Of a DNA stretch of 59,618 bases, positions 59,232 through 59,618 are shown piece by piece. Where the stretch lies: NCBI GenBank assembly GCA_022539475.1, contig VCMS01000328.1:1-59618 (forward strand), given 5' to 3'. Source of the stretch: Gracilaria domingensis (taxonomy: Eukaryota > Rhodophyta > Florideophyceae > Gracilariales > Gracilariaceae). The notes beneath the pieces were generated by a model. That model did not search any database. It was not told where the DNA came from and saw only the letters and a program-made list of their open reading frames with translations. Position 1 is the first letter of the stretch; every line of letters starts with the position of its first letter. Both the position numbers and the translations under genes were made by a program.

Positions 59232-59591
59232 TTAGCCAGCTGGCTGAGGGTTACTGTCTTGGCTCCTAACTTCTGAGTGTATACATGTGGTTTGTTTGGT
59301 TGTGTGGTATACGTCTTCTATATAATGGGCGTCAAATGGGTGTGGTATGCCAGGATGAGCAAGGATGTGATTGATGTTCACAAGGTGTTTCGTAGATAAA
59401 AAGTAGTCTGAAGAACGACCATATACGGGTATTGCTAGCACTGTTTCAAAACGTGTTACACGACGAGAAGCTTTCGCACTCGATTGCCAGTAAAGAAAAG
59501 GCGATGATTTAGAACTCATAATATTATATGTACGGGTTTCAAGTGGGTAAAGAAAACTATGAATATCTTCAACATGAGCCTTAGAAATCAA
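59232..59591 (-). other. Open frame without ATG, possible coding remnant
   Basis: 119 codons opening at a TTG, ending in EVRSQDSNPQPAG and TAA. The composition looks protein-like (VLAIPVYGRSSDYFLSTKHL), but there is no start codon and no known motif. It may be the end of another element running off the window. Confidence 0.2.
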
Positions 59592-59618
59592 GATCAGTAA
59601 AGACGACCTCCATTATGG

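Noticed and set aside
42000..59618. Terminal inverted repeats for the region 3 element
   Set aside because: Scanning by eye found no convincing CACTA-type or other matching ends. The inverted repeats found (52282-53030) are internal. A computed self-alignment is needed.
1..59618. CRISPR arrays, bacterial operons, Shine-Dalgarno sites
   Set aside because: No regularly spaced repeats of that kind. All features are eukaryotic.

Overview
This is eukaryotic nuclear DNA made almost entirely of mobile elements. About two thirds (1-39560) is a pile-up of Ty1/copia LTR retrotransposons. Nothing in it looks prokaryotic: reading frames are long and mostly intronless, LTRs carry TATA and CCAAT-type boxes, and one protein has a classical nuclear localisation signal. 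The dense copia load and intron-poor genes would suit an alga or other protist (a red alga is my weak guess), but the sequence does not settle this.

Region 1 (1-39560) holds seven copies of one copia family (called A here, LTR about 785 bp) and three traces of a second family (B, LTR about 730 bp). B1 (minus strand) has A1 inserted at its left end and A2 in its leader. The 5' end of B1 sits in the leader of A4. A3 is inserted into the gag of A4. A4, A5 and A6 form a head-to-tail array with single shared LTRs. Two solo B LTRs sit in A5 and A6. A6 is joined to an inverted, truncated A7, which ends at 39560. A2 is the most complete copy: two nearly identical LTRs, a primer-binding site matching the initiator tRNA-Met anticodon arm, and one frameshift in pol.

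Region 2 (39561-43315) has no confident gene. It holds broken coding remnants, a degenerate GATATCC/GATGTCC-rich tract and two adjacent perfect or near-perfect hairpins.

Region 3 (43316-57000) is the most interesting part. It has four compactly packed genes: a zinc-finger, Plavaka/CMC-like DDE transposase (+); a nuclear coiled-coil protein in one frame broken by three stops (-); an intact 1045-residue fusion of a DNA adenine-type methyltransferase with a SET domain (-); and, divergently transcribed from it, a ParB-like domain joined to a 2-oxoglutarate/Fe(II) dioxygenase (+). The last two share an intergenic region that is one large nested inverted repeat with mirrored TTTAAA boxes. My inference is that region 3 is a large DNA transposon, or its remains, carrying its own chromatin/DNA-modification kit (a DNA and histone methyl writer plus an oxidative DNA- or chromatin-acting enzyme with a ParB-like module). 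No terminal inverted repeats were found, so the boundaries are unknown.

Region 4 (57001-59618) shows only short ORFs.

One caution applies throughout. Almost every frameshift in the window, in both retrotransposon copies and region 3, behaves as a single missing base, and one tract (about 14.5-15.7 kb) is riddled with short deletions. Some apparent pseudogenes may therefore be consensus errors.
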